The notes beneath the pieces are model-generated. The model was not told the DNA's origin, ran no database searches, and saw nothing but the letters and a program-made list of their open reading frames with translations. Shown piece after piece: positions 11,001 through 21,000 of a stretch of 35,189 nucleotides of DNA. Each line of letters starts with the position of its first letter. The first letter of the stretch is position 1. The stretch is from Amoebophrya sp. A120 (lineage: Eukaryota; Sar; Dinophyceae; Syndiniales; Amoebophryaceae), in NCBI GenBank assembly GCA_905178155.1, contig CAJINV010000041.1, positions 36,014 to 71,202 of the forward strand. The letters run 5' to 3'. Made by a program: the position numbers and the translations under genes.

Positions 11001-14000
11001 CCTACGATCGAAAGGAGGGCTAAGGAGAAAGCACGACAGGCTATGCTACGAGAGGGTGAAACACTGAACCTGTCATGTCAGTCGGCACTGAAATGTACTG
11101 AACAAGAGAGCACTTGCTTCGTTTAGGTTTACGTTTCAGTACCTTGGTCAGAAATAAAAGTGGTCGGCCGCTTTGTCTTATGCAGTGTGATGTAGTACAA
11201 AGACAGTCTCCTAATCTGCAGGCACATTCCAGCTCAAAATGACATGACTGACAGACATTTTTCCGCCTGATCTTATCCGAGAGAAAAATCCCCCATCCCC
11301 GTACTGAAATGAAAACTATGTGATGCGGATTTGCGTACACGAATTGCCTCGGACTGCAGCGAAATTTCAAAAGGCAGCCCCCCGGTCGCTTGGTCGACCC
11401 AGCGAGCGGGGGGGTACCGGAAGAGGGCGGCCTGCCTTTGCTGCTTCAGTTTCTGGGCGGCACGCTACCCGCAGGCGGCGCAATTTTCAAGGGGCCGCCC
11501 CCCGGTCGCTTGGTCGGCCAAGCGAGCGGAAGGGCGGCCAGCCTTGTCCGGGCCACTTCCTGGGTGACACGCTGCCCGCAAGTGGCGCGTTTTTTAACAT
11601 TGTACACAGATGCAGACGCCTGCGTGGCGAGTAGCATTATTTCGTTGGGGCTTGACTGTTTTGTCAGCCCTTCGCCAAACAGCTTCGGCAGCAAAATAAC
11701 AAATAAAAGTTGGCTGCCGTTTATGTAGTACAGTACGGGCTACTCTGTGTACACGTAATCAAGCATTGCAAATCCCCTTTTTGGCATGCGGAAGGCAGGG
11801 AATTTTTCTTCTCAATACACGTTTTGACGATTTTGCAGCGACATGTGCGGGGATCGGAACGCTATTTCCGCCAGCCGGAATGATCTGTAGTGCGACACCC
11901 GAATCAAAAACAGCATCTGAACTCGCCGAACTATCAGCGAAATATATCGAAGCAGAAAATACTCCAGCACACGCAGCGAAGATGAACCACAGTGGGGCCA
12001 GTCAGAGGCGCTTCGTCCCTCAACACGGACGGAGCTCCTCCAAGACCGCCCCGGCGGTTCGTTAATCTTGCATGAGACACTGGCGGCACGGGAACTTGAA
12101 TGCAGCGGTGTTTCCGTGCCCCATGCTGCAGCTGTGACTCGTGGAGGCTTTTTGGTTTCATAACTTTTGAAAACCCCGTCGCAGCAGCACTTCATTTTCG
12201 GCTCCAGATATGACGGCGAAAAACCAAAGTAAAGCCGGCGGCGGTGAAATGCGTTGCGCCATACTGTAAGATTGAGCGATTCTTCGCAGACTTTCTAAGC
12301 GTCTTTAGTCCGGTTTTGCTTTGGTTTGCAGCCCATAATCAGAAATGGCGCACGAGCTTTTCTTCAAGACCAGGACGCTGAAAGAAACATTGGAAAAGCT
12401 GGCCAGTGCAGAGAAGCGCCTAAAAAAACTTTCGGATAAGGCGACTACAACGTACGCAAACACTTATAATTTTGTCGAATGTTCAGTGGCAATCCATGGC
12501 AACACAGAAAGTAGAGTACCCAGGCTCCATTTCGCGTTCACATACGCATCGTGACAAATTTTATTACAGATACTTACAGATTGAACGAATAAAAAACTCA
12601 ATAAAACAGCTCTGCGGGGGACCCCAACAAGCCAGCGGTACTCTTCCTTCTGCAGACGCACTTACATGGTCGGTTCTGCTTTTGAACACCTGCAAGCTAT
12701 CATGCAGATATGGTTTCTCTGCTGCGTACTAAAGTAGCGGACATTGCAGAAAAGTTTCTGTCTGGAGTAGGCTGTTTGCATGAGCCGCAGTTTTATCGAT
12801 ATGGATTACGGATTATCAGATTTATGTTTTTGGCATGCAAGTAGATCCCCTAGCCCTAGGCACCTAGTTACAACATGCATATCCGTGAAAGGTATCGGAC
12901 GGGCGCGAAGAGGCCCTACTGCTTCAGGGGGAAGAAATCAAACGGCTGCGGCAGACACAAGACGCGCTGTCGCGCGAACTGTACAACGAGAACATGCTGA
13001 AATACACCATGCAAGACCAGGCACGCGCCGACCGGTGGAGAAAGGTGATGCACAAAGAAGGCAAGCTGACAGAGAATGAAATCGAACAGAGGGTGGCGCA
13101 TTGGTTAAGGTAAGGCGATGGACAATATTTGTTCGCATCTAATAGACCCTATATTAGTTTTTGGCATGGACCGCCCGCACGGCTGTGGCATTTCTATTTC
13201 ATTTTTACCGTCCGTCTATCGCCGCCACGCCGGGTTTTTGTATTTTTCAGTGCCGAATGCAAATCACGAAAAGCGGCTAGATGCGAACACGGTTTTCCTT
13301 ACCATGTCGAACTCTTGCAGCCATCCTCGCGTGGACGCGCCAAACACTTCATTTTTGCAAAGTAAACACCAAGTGTGGTGCCAAGATATCTAATTGTGCA
13401 CGATGAGGTGCTTGCTTCTTGTTTTTGCATCAAGCTGTAATTCCCAAAACACCTACGTTTTATGTGGATGTAGACGAAAAATTTATCCCGGAGTAACGAT
13501 GTACCTTGGCAGCAACGGCAGGAGGTTTGAAAGGTCCATACCCTGGAAGCCCTCCAGAAGTCTTTCGCCTGGAACCAGTATCACCAGTGGGACTCCGAGA
13601 TGCAAGCGCAGTTCGTTGCCGAGACGCAGCAAACCTCCAGCGCTGTTTCGGGCGGTAGCAATGCTGGAGACGGGAATGGCGCCACCAGCGGAAGTGAAGC
13701 AGGAGGACAGCATGTTTTCGCTTATGATACAAAAAATGCTCTCGCGCGCAAGCGGGACTGGTACAAATGAGTCACTCACTCCTTTATTTCCCCTGCGACA
13801 TCTTCAGACTCTTTGCACCTCATGTCGCGTCTCTAAGCATCATCTGTAGCAGTGGAACTGTGCGCCAGAGCATTTTTCCGAATCACACCCTCGCGACCAT
13901 CAGCCGAGACCCGGTGCTCGCGAAGCAAGCCCTCATCCAACAGGCGGGCGAGTATCAAATGCAAAAATGTCTGGGTCTGGAAGAGCGCCACACTTGTCGT

Positions 14001-15580
14001 GCAGGTTTTCCATGACTAATGAGGTCTGGTATGTAGGACATAGCATGAGAAATTCTGCGAGACCTCTCTAATACCTATCCTGCATGAGAAACTGCGTCTC
14101 GATTAGGTGAAAAAAGGGCAGCTTTTGGTAATCATGCAACACAGATTTTTACATTTTTCAGATTTAGCATGACAAGTTGCATCCTTCCAGACCCAGACAT
14201 TTTTGCATTTCATAGCGAGATCGAGAAGTTGAAGTCGGAGAAAATCGCGTTGGCTATCAAGTGAAAATATGTCCTGCGGTGGAAACTTGTGATGCTAAAG
14301 TGTGGACGATGCAAGCACTTCTGGATGGAGCCAAGCATAACAACTATCCAGAACGCTTTCCTAAGTGCAGCCCGCATGACAAACTGCGTTTTTGTATGAG
14401 AAAAGAGGCTGCGGCTTTTGGCGGTCATACAATACAAATTTCACAGGCATGTCAGATCAGCATTACAACTTCGAACGTTCCAGACCCGGACATATTTGCA
14501 ATGCATATGGGCCAAAGAGCTGCAACAGCGGGTCACAGTAGCCCGGTACAAGGAATTGTGTCTATCCGAAGCACACCCGGACCTGAAGCAGGAACTGGAT
14601 ATAAGCACTGTAAATTAGGATGCTTAAAGTGCGGAAAATTGTGCCGAACTTGTCATGTTAAGTATCCTACAGTACATGACAAGTCAGTCCACCATATGTC
14701 ATGAGGATAAGCGTGGTTTTCGAATCCCAGCATCACATCTTTCCGCACCGAAGCATGCTGTTTTCCAAACCATAAGAGAAACACCGCAACGATTTTTCCA
14801 AGGGGGCGAACCACTGTGTGACCAAGCACTTCGAGGCGGCGTCGGTGTACGCCAAAAACGTCACCGGTTTTTTCCAGCACACGAACGGTGGTTGCAACTC
14901 TATCAAGTGCAAAAATGTCCGGGTCTGGAGGAATGTAACTTGTGATGCTGCGTTTGGAATCCAAAAACATCTGTATTACATGAGCAGCAAAGGGAAGGCA
15001 ACCCTTGCTACGCGGAGAGGGTATCTGTCATGCGCAATAGGCATCAAGAGGGCCTCAAAAAATCTGTGATGCTAGGGCATGCATCACAGACATCATGGCT
15101 CATGCAAAATGTGCATGACAAACTCCCCAAATCTTCCAGACCCAGACATATTTGCATTTGATAAACCCCTTCGAGGAGCAACAGTCGGACGCCGGTAGAG
15201 GAGAGACGGGAACTACCCAGCCCCCGCGGTCCGCTGCACCCCGGACGGGCGAAGCAACAGCTAGTAACGCAGGCACGCACAACTCGCTGCCGACGACCGT
15301 CTCACCCGTGCCGGCAGCAGGTACTACGCCCGCATCAAGTAGCAGCAGCAGTTCTGCCGCACCGCGAACCCTGTTACCGCCGGACACGCAAGTACGTGCC
15401 GGGGGCGCGGCAAGCTCGAGCAGTGTCGTTCCCAGAACGGCGATGGACGCCGGAGAACCATGCAACAACCCCTCCACCCAGGACTCCCTAGTAGCAACTC
15501 GCAGACAGCAATCATCTTCCCCGACGCAGGGCGCACCGCTCCGGAAGCGACGGCATACGGTCACCGGATATCGGAGGTAA
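4779..15580 (+). CDS. Gene 1: large SQPSN-repeat / coiled-coil protein, tandem paralogue of gene 2
   Basis: No known family. Exons I can join in frame: about 5244-6438, 6712-6802, 6988-7179, 8431-8629, 8803-9023, 9292-9339, 9548-10001, 10234-10405, 10503-10573 and 10635 to about 11126; then, after a gap, 13534-13760, 13850-13952, 14220-14254, 14513-14599, 14778-14900 and 15169-15580 (stop). Further likely exons lie at 4779 to about 5080, about 12345-12451 and 12904-13109. Order: low-complexity N-terminus, SQPSN repeats, coiled coils, Ser-rich linker, basic tail SSSPTQGAPLRKRRHTVTGY. Introns are a mix of GT-AG/GC-AG (6803-6987, 8630-8802, 9340-9547, 10406-10502, 10574-10634, 13761-13849) and TIR elements. 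Gene 2 matches it in repeat motif, coiled-coil segments and tail. The unclosed 11127-13533 region means it may be two genes; a frame stop (TAG) lies at 11124-11126. Confidence 0.55.
5244..6438 (+). CDS. Gene 1, SQPSN-repeat exon
   Basis: This long exon codes for a Ser/Gln/Thr/Gly-rich, charge-poor region with degenerate repeats around 5727-5895: GSQPSNVYLAQSSS, GGSRPSNVGFAQSSS, GSQPSNVYVAQSS. The same motif, QTGGSQPSN, resumes across the element at 6439 (exon 6712-6802 gives KTQTGGSQPSNVG) and again near 7115-7140. That continuity is direct support for removing the element. Composition suggests a disordered, possibly heavily O-modified or aggregating region (inference). No catalytic motif. 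Confidence 0.7.
6439..6706. mobile_element. Introner element, family A
   Basis: Left end TATCAAATGCAAAAATATCT and right end CCAGACCCAGACATTTTTGC plus AATGCATA are inverted repeats. Flanking 5-mers are GTCCC and ATCCC (4 of 5). Joining 6438 to 6712 gives FSSQYAGKTQTGGSQPSN, continuing the repeat motif of the host gene. The interior carries TTTGTCATGC-type motifs. Confidence 0.85.
7361..7380. repeat. Perfect 20-bp palindrome
   Basis: AAGGTTTCCCGGGAAACCTT is fully self-complementary. It lies at the left edge of the GC-rich insert inside the 7180-8430 intron. A second inverted repeat, AAACCACG/CGTGGTTT with a 7-base loop, lies at 8251-8273 beyond the right edge. Confidence 0.8.
7566..7829. repeat. 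114-bp GC-rich tandem repeat, about 2.3 copies
   Basis: GAAGATCCTCTGTCGGGTCC occurs at 7659 and 7773 and GGCACGGCCTCG at 7606 and 7720, giving a 114-bp period. A partial third copy precedes 7606. Long open frames on both strands across it are artefacts of repetition. Confidence 0.8.
7831..8184. repeat. 19-bp minisatellite, about 18-19 copies
   Basis: The unit is GGCGGATCCCCTGGGGGAA, with variants in the last seven bases (GGGGAACG, GGGCGAA, GGGGAGCG). Every unit carries GGATCC or a close variant. Because 19 is not a multiple of 3, all frames on both strands stay open, producing spurious 200-280-codon ORFs. It lies inside the gene 1 intron 7180-8430. Confidence 0.9.
8803..9023 (+). CDS. Gene 1, coiled-coil exon
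   Basis: Begins after acceptor CAG at 8800-8802, in phase with the donor GTAAG at 8630 of exon 8431-8629. It codes for EINIPYPDFEQFFDTELTR followed by a short coiled coil (VEGLERQVENLKWDIENTTK). It ends at the 5' flank of the family A element at 9024. Confidence 0.65.
9024..9286. mobile_element. Introner element, family A (subtype A1, forward)
   Basis: Ends TATCAAATGCAAATATGTTT and GACCCAGACATATTTGCAATGCATA without long internal coding. Flanking 5-mers GACGT and AGCAT match poorly, so the copy is older or the repeat has mutated. Joining 9023 to 9292 keeps frame (VADVQGYLSRAKLMAGLEKA). Its interior matches the element at 18034 in the same orientation and those at 14901 and 25226 in the opposite one. 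Confidence 0.75.
9548..10001 (+). CDS. Gene 1, coiled-coil and globular exon
   Basis: The acceptor CACAG ends at 9547; phase matches exon 9292-9339 through a GT-AG intron. It codes for a basic coiled coil (LKRQTIDLESDLRKEKKRAAA...ERQNAELRAG) then a more globular stretch (DDFINPYANAALVTYLVKKF ... TANCLMMEGYYNDLHVLEGF). It ends at the family B element. No database family recognised. Confidence 0.7.
10002..10228. mobile_element. Introner element, family B (diverged)
   Basis: Left end TATCCTTCATAAAAACGCTC and right end GGGTGTGGGAACGTTTTTAC then CCAGAATG match the B-family ends of the kinesin gene. Flanking 5-mers TAACC and AAGCC agree at 3 of 5. Joining 10001 to 10234 opens a frame (ITAPKVVSTASSRQVGSKFE) that continues to 10405. 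Confidence 0.7.
10427..10447 (+). repeat. Interstitial TTTAGGG telomere-like repeat
   Basis: GGTTTAGGGTTTAGGGTTTTT contains two consecutive TTTAGGG units, the telomere unit known in plants and many alveolates including dinoflagellates. It lies inside the GC-AG intron 10406-10502. It could be chance, a double-strand-break repair scar, or a splice-site tract. Confidence 0.55.
10635..11126 (+). CDS. Gene 1, acidic helical exon, 3' border uncertain
   Basis: It follows acceptor ACAG ending at 10634, in phase with 10503-10573 through a 61-bp GT-AG intron. It codes for an acidic, Cys-containing helical segment (MREALQQAYEEQCLSEMECD ... KLEEDYPGLWDQMCSYCR ... DDADWHQFF). The frame reaches a TAG at 11124-11126; a donor may instead lie between about 11043 and 11118. 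If the TAG is used, gene 1 ends here and 12345-15580 is a separate gene. Confidence 0.6.
   Translation, partial: TGGSFCFDTITTDFTDADRTSAAITDLKSAHRLIQQMALDNANMTQHVASMREALQQAYEEQCLSEMECDYLVCETYDSVDSRIRKLEEDYPGLWDQMCSYCRADEIVPGDDADWHQFFSSIPTIERRAKEKARQAMLREGETLNLSCQSALKCTEQESTCFV
11274..11817. mobile_element. Possible enlarged family C element in gene 1
   Basis: Left end TATCCGAGAGAAAAATCCCC and right end GGCAGGGAATTTTTCTTCTC then AATA are inverted repeats of C-family type. The 5-bp flanks (GATCT and CACGT) do not match. It is 544 bp because of the 120-bp GC-rich duplication inside. Host exons on both sides are not resolved. Confidence 0.35.
11356..11590. repeat. 120-bp GC-rich tandem duplication
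   Basis: Two related units (about 11356-11475 and 11476-11590) share CCCCCCGGTCGCTTGGTCG and end near ACGCT(A/G)CCCGCA. The second unit contains an inverted repeat CGCTTGG...CCAAGCG. It lies inside the possible C-type element, as the 19-bp minisatellite lies inside the 7180-8430 intron. Confidence 0.75.
12345..12451 (+). CDS. Gene 1, probable coiled-coil exon
   Basis: MAHELFFKTRTLKETLEKLA continues as a basic coiled coil to a donor AC|GTACGC at 12451/12452. It aligns with gene 2 at 22435-22500 (DLAREVWFKTRLLRERDQ). The upstream AG at 12342-12343 could be the acceptor, in which case the ATG is internal. Confidence 0.5.
12904..13109 (+). CDS. Gene 1, coiled-coil exon
   Basis: The frame REEALLLQGEEIKRLRQTQD continues through ELYNENMLKYTMQDQARADR to donor AG|GTAAGG at 13109/13110. 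It aligns with gene 2 near 22577-22670 (DELLQRQATQLAQVRFERDL). The 5' border is approximate. Confidence 0.55.
13534..13760 (+). CDS. Gene 1, coiled-coil exon with Ser/Gly tail
   Basis: The frame VHTLEALQKSFAWNQYHQWD continues with SEMQAQFVAETQQTSSAVSG and a GN/GS-rich stretch to donor GTACAA at 13761. It aligns with gene 2 around 23211-23280 (LHNNYVFQQQLLWNEALEAE). The next exon (13850) is in phase. The acceptor AAG ending at 13533 does not match the phase of the preceding donor, so an intervening exon or a non-canonical junction is likely. Confidence 0.55.
13953..14214. mobile_element. Introner element, family A (subtype A2)
   Basis: Left end TATCAAATGCAAAAATGTCT; right end AGACCCAGACATTTTTGCAT then TTCATA. 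Perfect 5-bp flanking repeat GCGAG (13948-13952 and 14215-14219). Joining 13952 to 14220 gives QQAGEIEKLKSEKIALA. Its interior matches 6439 in the same orientation and 23694 in the opposite one. Confidence 0.9.
14255..14507. mobile_element. Introner element, family A (left end mutated)
   Basis: Left end TATCAAGTGAAAATATGTCC; right end CAGACCCGGACATATTTGCA then ATGCATA. Flanks TTGGC and TGGGC match at 4 of 5. Joining 14254 to 14513 gives ALAKELQQRVTVARYKELCL in frame. Confidence 0.85.
14600..14774. mobile_element. Short diverged introner-like element, family E
   Basis: The left end contains GGATGCTTAAAGTGCGGAAA and the right end TTTCCGCACCGAAGCATGCT, an inverted pair distinct from families A-C; outer ends are TATA and CATA. 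The frame needs 14599 joined to 14778, two bases short of the usual 5-bp rule, so a small deletion is likely. Gene 2 has a family A element one base away in the aligned protein position (24040). Confidence 0.55.
14901..15163. mobile_element. Introner element, family A (subtype A1, reversed)
   Basis: Left end TATCAAGTGCAAAAATGTCC; right end CCAGACCCAGACATATTTGC then ATTTGATA. Flanks AACTC and AACCC (4 of 5). The reverse complement of its interior aligns closely with the interior of 18034, including AATGCATG...CTAGCATCACAGATTTTT, so this copy sits in the opposite orientation. Joining 14900 to 15169 gives GGCNSFEEQQSDAGRG. Confidence 0.9.
15169..15580 (+). CDS. Gene 1, C-terminal exon
   Basis: FEEQQSDAGRGETGTTQPPR leads to a Ser/Ala/Pro-rich linker and the basic tail RRQQSSSPTQGAPLRKRRHT then VTGYRR and TAA. 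The tail is nearly identical to that of gene 2 (25800-25887). RKRR could be a nuclear localisation or phosphorylation-regulated basic motif (inference). Confidence 0.75.
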
Positions 15581-16802
15581 CAGAAAATGCTGGTTCATTA
15601 CTGTGGTAGATTGTAATGCGCAGAGCGGCGTGTATGACTGACTTTTGCATGCCCTGTTCGAGTTAGCATCAAAATCATCTCAGCATTACAAACTAACATT
15701 TGCGATGAAGCGGCAACGATGCTTTTCCATGTCACAGTAGATAACGATGGCGGAAAGAAGGACGGACGGTGAAGGGAGGACGCAGTGGCGCAAAAGCAAA
15801 ACCGTGTCTCATTCGATGTCAAATACATAGTAACAGTACAAAATCAGTAGTCAGTTCCAGTGTTTCAAGTTATGATTTTTTTGCTATAAATTTTACATCG
15901 CAATATAGCATTACTAACTCACGATGCGTCTTACCAGTTGGTGCACAGATAAATAAAGTATGATCTCAACAAACAGGCAAAATTTATATCTCCACGTATC
16001 CGTTTCGACAATGCAGTATAGCGACAGCACGGATGTTATTTTCTCGTTTCTTCAGGGCTAGTTACTGATAATTTACAGTTTGACGAAACTCAAGCGAGGC
16101 GTTTTTAGCGAAAAAAGCCATCAATCAGAATGGATACTACAAATCCACCAGCCAATGGTAGACATTTAGCATGAGCAAGGACTACATTGATGCAGGCGAG
16201 ACTTCCAGAGGAGAAAATTCGCCGACAAAAAAGAAAATGACAATATCCAGAATGGTCACACGCATAGGGCTATCACATGAAAGATCCTTTTAGATGCAGA
16301 AACGAAACTGTATACTTCCATCGACGAAAAAAATCATTTCTAGAAAATTCAAGTCCTTTTGCTCCTTCACAGGTGTGCTTACGACAGCACAAAACTGCCA
16401 TTCTACTCACGCCAGTTCTTGGAAGTAGTTGCATCTCAGGGCGTTCTGCAGCAGGATGTGCGCGCTGTCTCGTATTAATTTCTGAGCAGCCGTAGTTGCG
16501 GTCAGAGTCGCGTTTTTTTTTTTTTTTAAACAAGAGTGGTATAACGATCACGAGAGACGTCAGAGTGAGCGCGATTGCCATGATAAATACACCTATATTA
16601 GCCCGCTCGCACATACAATGAGCCGACTCTGCTCGCGTTGATGCCACGAAAAGGGCCAGGATGGGGTTGAAGCGCTCCACCCGTACGTCGTTGCATTTCG
16701 TTTCTTGCTTCTCAGGAGCTGCGCCAGCTATGTTTTGCTTCTCGCGGGAATCGTAGAGGACGTAGACCTTGCGCACACGCGGACCGGGGTGCGCTACGAA
16801 GG
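15581..16802. other. Intergenic region between the paralogues
   Basis: The first about 400 bases are related to the sequence downstream of gene 2: GAAGGACGGACGGTG at 15757 recurs at 26075, and AAATAAAGTATGAT at 15951 recurs at 26226. AATAAA at 15952-15957 is a possible polyadenylation signal. A T-run at about 16513-16527 and a - strand ORF with a hydrophobic segment lie nearer gene 2. No confident gene. Confidence 0.55.
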
Positions 16803-18033
16803 ATGGAGGATCCGCGGAACGCGAGAGTACCCCCTGCCGAAAATGCACAGGTTGCAGGCTCGCAGCCGACCGCATCTGGCGGCGCAGCGTCTCACGGAGG
16901 GGGGCCGGCGCCGAAGAGTGGTAATACCACAAACCAGTACAGCCAGGGCATGCAGCTAGCAAGCAACGAGCAGGGGGACCCGCAGGAAACCGGCGTGCAA
17001 TTGGGAATGATCCCACACATGACAAGCAGTTCCTCGGAGGTCGTCCTGCGGCAAACCAATAGGACGCAGCTCAACGAAATGGAGCCGTCCAGTTACCAGC
17101 AGACTGGAGGATCCCAGCCAAGCAACCTGCAGTTCGGCGGGGCGCAGTCCAGTTACCAGCAGACTGGAGGATCCCAGCCAAGCAACCTGCAGTTCGGCGG
17201 GGCGCAGTCCAGTTACCAGCAGACTGGAGGATCCCAGCCAAGCAACCTGCAGTTCGGCGGGGCACAGTCTAGTTACCAGCAAACTGCGGGTTCCCAGCCG
17301 AGCAACCTGCAGCTTGGTGGGGCGCAGTCTAGTTACCAGCAGACTGGAGGATCCCAGCCGAGCAACCTGCAGCTCGGCACAGCACAGTCTAGTCACCAGC
17401 AGACTGGCGGATCTCAGCCAAACAACCTTCAGTTTGGCGGAGCACAGTTTAGTTACCAGGAGACTGGAGGATCCCAGCCAAGCAACCTCCAGTTTGGCAG
17501 CGCACAGTCTAGTTACCAGCAAACTGCGGGGTCCCAGCCGAGCAACCTGCAGCTTGGTGGGGCGCAGTCTAGTTACCAACAAACTGCGGGTTTCCAGCCA
17601 AGCCACTTTCACTTTGGCGGAGCACAGTCTAGCACCCTGCACACCGCGGGATCCCAGCCAAGCACACTTCAGTTCGGCGGAGCACAGCCTAGCAACCTGC
17701 ACAGTGCAGGATCCCAGTCAAGCAACCTCAACTCGGCGCAATCAAGCAGCCTGCACTACACAGGTATACCCGCCCAGTCGAGCAACGCACAATTAAACGG
17801 CAGCCTGCAGAGCAGCGGTGTGCAAATGGATGTCGTGCAGCAGCAGACAAATCTGCAGGTCAACGGCTCGCAACCAAGCAATTTGCAATCAACGCTGCTG
17901 AACCCAGCTAGCCCACCGGAGCTTCTCGGCCAGCATGCCGTGCCGAACACGGAACCAGCTGCGCATCAACAACCCGCACCACTTCATCTCCCGAACCCCG
18001 CGAACGCACCGCAGGTGGCTGGTCCGCCGGGAG
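16803..18033 (+). CDS. Gene 2, repeat-bearing first exon
   Basis: ATG at 16803 begins MEDPRNARVPPAENAQVAGS. No signal peptide. Residues 1-95 are low complexity; residues 96-315 are eleven 20-residue repeats of SSYQQTGGSQPSNLQFGGAQ type; then Q/N/S-rich sequence to residue 410. The exon is split from 18301 by a family A element. Codon use inside the repeat is uniform, which indicates recent tandem expansion. The antisense 248-codon open frame is a shadow of the repeat. Confidence 0.75.
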
Positions 18034-21000
18034 TATCAAGTGTAAAAATGTCTGGGTCTGGAAGATTCCGGAATTTGTGATGCATCTTTCGTATGATCCG
18101 CGACGCATGTAATGCATGATCTAGCATCACAGATTTTTAGAGGGCTTGCTGATGCCTATTCCGCATGAGAAATGCCCTCTCCACGTAACACAAACTGGAG
18201 TCCTGTTGCTGGTCACGTAATACAGATTTTTTTGGAATCCGAAGACAGCATGACAAGTTGCAATCTTCCAGACCCAGACACTTTTGCAATCCATAGGGAG
18301 ACGGAGGAAGCTCGTCGCCAGGAACGGCAAGCGCGTCCATGTATCACCCGCAAATATGTCTGGGTCTGGAACGATGCAAGGTTTGTCATGCAGGGCTAGC
18401 ATGTCTCCCAAGTCTGTCATGCACGTTAGTACCCAAAAGTCACGTTTCTCTGTTACGCAGAAACGCAGTTTATTGTCATGCAAGATAGGCAACACTTAGT
18501 AGCCCAAAAATTTGTCATGCTTGGCTGTCAATGGAGGCGTCGCGTGGTTCGCCACATAGCATCACAAGCTTCCAGACCCAGACGTCTTTGCAATTGATAC
18601 TATGCGGTCGGGCACAACGATCTCGTATACAGCCTCGTCCCTGCGTCACACGACTCCGCACCTGAGGGAGGAGCGGAACTTCGCGATAGAGGATCTTCGC
18701 TACGTTATTGAAATGACAAAACCCTGCACGCCTCCAGTCGGAAAGAATAAATACATAAGAGTTGAGGGACTTGCTCATGCCCTGAGTCAACGCTCCGTCA
18801 AGCGGTCAAGGATCTCCAGGCGCCGGCAGATTCGTGTTATTCCCAAAAGCCTTACATGCTTGCGGAAGAAACACAGTGGCGCACGATGCAAATCCAGCAA
18901 TCGAAGTAAGTATTCTTTCACACATGGCATGAGGATTTTTTATTTCAATATTTGCAAAGCGGCAGCTGGACCAAGCCAGGCGCGTGAAGGCGTTAGCAAT
19001 TCAACAGAGGGACCACTACAAACAGCAGGCGGACCATATCTATGGCGCTGAGAGCACTGGATGCCCCAACCCAGAAAGAAGCTGTTGCTTGAATTCTTGT
19101 AAAGCCTCGTATCATGCACACATGGAAAACAGCATAAAGGATAAAAAAATTTTGTGCATAGTCATGTCGCAAAATACTTGCGAATCAAACGCGCCATAAG
19201 TATTCCTTGTAGGCAAACTTTTTCCATTTTCTAGCGGATCTTTACAACAACCGTATGGCTTCAAGTGTTGTAAAAGCAGAAGTACTCCTTCTGGAGTTGT
19301 CGCTACTAGTTTTGGCTGAATAACGCGAAAGACGAAAACTAAAACCTGTGAAGTGAAGACGAAAGCACCTGTCGTGTAACGAGCCCATCGCGCCATTGCT
19401 TCCACTATAGTCGTGATCAGACTATAGCCGCTGAACTTCTTTCGATTGCAGTGTGGCGAATGTTGTCAAAAAGCGTTTGCGTCGCTGCTCTGCAGCGTAA
19501 ACTCGAACTGAGTATAGACAGCAGGTGCAGGCTCTATGCATTGCAAATATGTCTGGGTTTGGAAAGGTGCAGAAAAGTGATGCTCCTTTCCAGGCACACA
19601 AAAATCTGTCATGCATGAGTGGCAAAAGCTTCCGCTTTCGGCGAAGCTGAGAAAGAATTTCTCGTGCTGAGTAGGCGTTGCAAGGCTCTCATACAGCCTG
19701 TGAGGATGCTAAACTCTGCAATCCAGACCTCGTGAGGCATACGAGACCTGCATGACAATGTCTGTACTTCCTCGGATGCAGACATGCTTGCACTGAACAG
19801 GTTTGCAGTTCATACAATGCCTAAATAAGCATCAGCGCGATGTATATTCCCGCGTTGCCAGCCTCGAAACGGAGCTCCAAAGCGCCCGAGTTCTAGCAGA
19901 ATTCTACAAAAGCAGGTTAGATTTCTACAAAATGAACGACGCAAGGGACGAGGAAAGTAGAAACCTGGAAGAACAAATCCGCAACGAGCAGGGGAAGTGC
20001 TGGGGCCTTCGCCACAAGCTTCGGGATGCAGAATCCGAGCTAAGGAGGAAGGAGACGGAACTGCAGCTCGCTGAAACCCGCTGGAATTCCCTAAAGCCCA
20101 GCGTCGCAAAGCTGCTGGAATCGGCCGAAAACCACGAGAAAAGGGCCCTGAACAACTACCGCGAATACGATTGCTTCAACAAAGCCGACTGCGATCACTG
20201 GTGCAAGACGTTTGTGTTGTCGCGCGACTCCTTCGCGCGCGACATTTCCGTCCTGCAAGCTTTCATCGCCAAGACCGTGCCACGTGAAGCAATCCCCGAA
20301 GACGTTGCTGCCATCGTGAACGAGCTGGCCGACTCCTCCGACTACTGCTGGCCGGATCAGGACACCCTTGTGATCAGCAACCGGGACAACACGCCGTATG
20401 ACCCGGACAAGAGGAACACCTGGCCTGCAACGGATTTAGCAGATAAAGAACGCGTCAGCGGTACCATCACCTCCCTTCCGGACGCGATTGACATCATCTC
20501 CCAACTTGCAATCACCTGCTCGCATCGCATGCAGGAAGCAACCATGTACAAGGCCGAGCTGGAGCAAATGTGGGCAAAAACGTCCTCCGACGACACTGCC
20601 TTCGACCAGGTAGACAGCAAACGGAGCGGTAGTAGCCTGCCGCGCAGTGCAGACCAGCGGACGCAGATGTTGGATACGCGAATTGCGGAGCTCCAAAAGC
20701 AACTGCAACAGAAAGGCGCAAAGCTGGCTGAGACCGACTCGAACCTGAACAATCTAGTGGAGCGCACGCGACGATTCTTTGCCCGGGAGGAGAACAGACT
20801 ATCCGAGGAAAAAACAAAAGAGCTCGAGGAGGATTTGGACAAGATGCGCAGCCGGGCACTGGAGCGGTGGGATAACAATGCGTCCCGCCTGCAGGCGGCG
20901 GTGGAACGAGCACAGCGACAGCTTCATCAACAACACTGCTCAGCGGCGGTGGACAACACTGCTCTTCAGCAGGCCGCGCAGCAGTCGGACGGCCCCACCT

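Noticed and set aside
16956-17702. 248-codon antisense ORF with repeated LLVTRLC segments
   Set aside because: It is the complement of the 60-bp coding repeat of gene 2; the + strand frame has the coherent continuation across splice junctions.
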